25,520 nucleotides of DNA from Gammaproteobacteria bacterium (lineage in GTDB: Bacteria; Pseudomonadota; Gammaproteobacteria; PS1; Pseudothioglobaceae). The stretch's first letter is position 1. Every line of letters begins with the position of its first letter. The notes beneath the pieces were generated by a model. The model had not been told where the DNA came from. It saw nothing but the letters and a program-made list of their open reading frames with translations, and searched no databases. Location: NCBI GenBank assembly GCA_024280535.1, contig JAJRPY010000168.1, forward strand, positions 1 to 25,520, written 5' to 3'. This document shows positions 24,396 through 25,520 of this stretch, one piece after another. The translations under genes and the position numbers were made by a program.

Positions 24396-25241
24396 ATGAC
24401 CGCCATGAAAATAGATTTGCACAATCATTCGTATTATTCAGATGGGGTTTTATCGCCCAGTGAGTTGGTGCTGTTGGCTAAGCAGCAGGGTTGTACTGTA
24501 TTTGCGCTGACTGACCATGATACGACTGACGGACTGTTAGAGGCACAACAACAGGCTGATAATGTAGGTTTGCAATTGGTGCATGGGGTTGAGGTATCTG
24601 CCAAGTGGAGTAATATGACGGTGCATATTGTGGGCTTGGGGGTGGATATGAATAATGCAGTGCTGAAACAAGGACTCAAGCGCCATCAAGCCTTTAGACA
24701 AATTAGAGCGGAAAAAATGGCACGCGGGTTGGGCGGTGCAGGCGTGTTTAATGCGCTAGACAAGGTTAAGCTGGTTGCCAAAAAAGGTATGATTACCCGC
24801 ACCCATTTTGCCCAAATGTTGGTGCAAGAAGGGGTGTGTAAAGATATGCGTAGTGTGTTTAAGCGTTTTTTAACGGGCAAAAAACCTGGTGGTGTGGGCG
24901 GGCAATGGGCGCAGTTTGATGAGGTTATTAAATGGATACAGACAGCGGGTGGCAAGGCAGTATTGGCACATCCTTTACGCTACCGGATGACCAATACCAA
25001 AATTAAGCGATTATTAAGCCATTTGTCGGGCGCAGGTTTGGACGGCATAGAAGTGGTGACTGGCTCTAGTAGTGCTGATGAAATAACACAGGTTAGCCAG
25101 TGGGCAAAGGAGTTTGGTTTGTTGGCCTCGGTGGGGTCTGATTATCATGGCTGGCCTAATCAAAGAGTGCGTATCGGGCAGTTACAACAGATGCCAAACG
25201 TCAATGAAACGGTATGGAAAGATTGGTTATGGCAAGATTAG
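24396..25241 (+). CDS. rnm: PHP-domain phosphoesterase, RNase AM-like
   Basis: A 281-residue PHP-family protein with the metal-binding motifs DLHNHSYYSDG, LTDHDTTDG, HGVEVSAKW, the central ITRTHFAQML, LAHPLRY and the C-terminal GSDYHGW. This matches the YciV/TrpH group, shown in E. coli to be RNase AM, a 5'-3' exonuclease acting on RNA 5' ends and small oligonucleotides. The pairing with yciO, overlapping by 13 bp at the end, is the same as in E. coli and supports the assignment. Two possible starts, ATG 24396 and ATG 24405, precede the first motif; the first is taken. The central region between residues 90 and 150 is rich in Lys and Gly. Confidence 0.85.
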   Translation: MTAMKIDLHNHSYYSDGVLSPSELVLLAKQQGCTVFALTDHDTTDGLLEAQQQADNVGLQLVHGVEVSAKWSNMTVHIVGLGVDMNNAVLKQGLKRHQAFRQIRAEKMARGLGGAGVFNALDKVKLVAKKGMITRTHFAQMLVQEGVCKDMRSVFKRFLTGKKPGGVGGQWAQFDEVIKWIQTAGGKAVLAHPLRYRMTNTKIKRLLSHLSGAGLDGIEVVTGSSSADEITQVSQWAKEFGLLASVGSDYHGWPNQRVRIGQLQQMPNVNETVWKDWLWQD

Positions 25242-25520
25242 TAGCCATTCACCCGCAAAATCCGCAGCCAAGATTGGTGGCTGAAGTGGTTGATGTGTTG
25301 AAATCTGGGGGGGTTATTGTTTATCCAACTGATTCTGGATATGCGTTGGGTACAAGTTCGGGCAATAAAAACGGGCTGGAAAAAATTAGACAAATTCGCA
25401 ACCTATCTAAGCGCCACGATTTTACTTTAATGATGCGTGATTTATCCCATATTGGTGAATATGCCAAACTTGATAATAAGGCATTTCGACTTTTAAAGAA
25501 AATTTTGCCAGGTGCCTATA
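25229..25520 (+). CDS. yciO: YciO-like Sua5/YrdC-family protein, partial (3' end outside window)
   Basis: The first 97 codons of a Sua5/YciO/YrdC-family protein, running off the right edge. It begins MARLVAIHPQNPQPRLVAEV and contains the family motif VIVYPTDSGYALG and, further on, KIRQIRNLSKRHDFTLMM, the nucleotide-binding core. Members bind RNA and ATP; the YrdC/Sua5 type makes threonylcarbamoyl-AMP for tRNA t6A. The N-terminus with HPQNPQ and the rnm neighbour fit YciO better than TsaC. The start overlaps the end of rnm by 13 bp in another frame. Confidence 0.85.
   Translation, partial: MARLVAIHPQNPQPRLVAEVVDVLKSGGVIVYPTDSGYALGTSSGNKNGLEKIRQIRNLSKRHDFTLMMRDLSHIGEYAKLDNKAFRLLKKILPGAY

Overview
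The window is a low-GC, gene-dense chromosomal segment of a gammaproteobacterium. The gene set (a cytochrome b561 and c pair, ccm genes, dapA-bamC, hisI-hisE-tatABC, gor, galU, glmS, rnm-yciO) and the compact AT-rich style suggest a free-living or symbiotic sulfur oxidiser of the SUP05/Thioglobus type. That placement is inference; no rRNA or other marker is present to settle it. Nearly everything is housekeeping, with one mobile-element relic and one notable RNA-based regulatory locus.

Layout. 1-1200: a cytochrome b561 gene broken by an in-frame TGA, overlapping a monohaem cytochrome c gene. 1374-7104: serB, ccmF, ccmI, dapE and trmD, all on the + strand and tightly packed. 7119-8832: a first PII-ammonium transporter pair behind a conventional promoter. 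8836-9089: a fold-back miniature transposable element with a target duplication, plus a lone copy of its end. 9122-13069: dapA, bamC and a strongly divergent NAD-type DNA ligase. 13091-14958: promoter, leader RNA, second PII gene and second Amt gene. 15027-16073: a CBS-domain protein and an ANTAR-domain protein. 16080-18220 (- strand): hisI, hisE, tatA, tatB, tatC. 18246-18758: a secreted nuclease. 18791-20122 (-): gor. 20355-22398: a short-type pgi and galU. 22402-24249 (-): glmS. 24396-25520: rnm-like PHP gene and the start of yciO, cut by the window end.

The most interesting locus is the nitrogen region. The leader of the second glnK carries two hairpins with six-base loops having A at position 1 and G at position 4 (AAAGAC and ATAGAC). 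The second of them overlaps the 5' arm of an intrinsic terminator. This is the architecture recognised by ANTAR antiterminator proteins, and an ANTAR protein is encoded about 2.2 kb downstream, just after glnK2-amt2 and the CBS gene. A second, more degenerate hairpin pair and a second strong terminator follow before glnK2, so the operon appears to sit behind two successive terminators. The likely logic is that the ANTAR protein allows read-through into its own neighbouring PII-Amt operon. The usual partner sensor NasS is absent here, and the ANTAR protein's receiver-like domain has Asn where a phospho-acceptor Asp would be. Other points of interest are the divergent ligase, the nonsense codon in the b561 gene, the second Amt lacking the first pore His, and the epsilon-type short Pgi.
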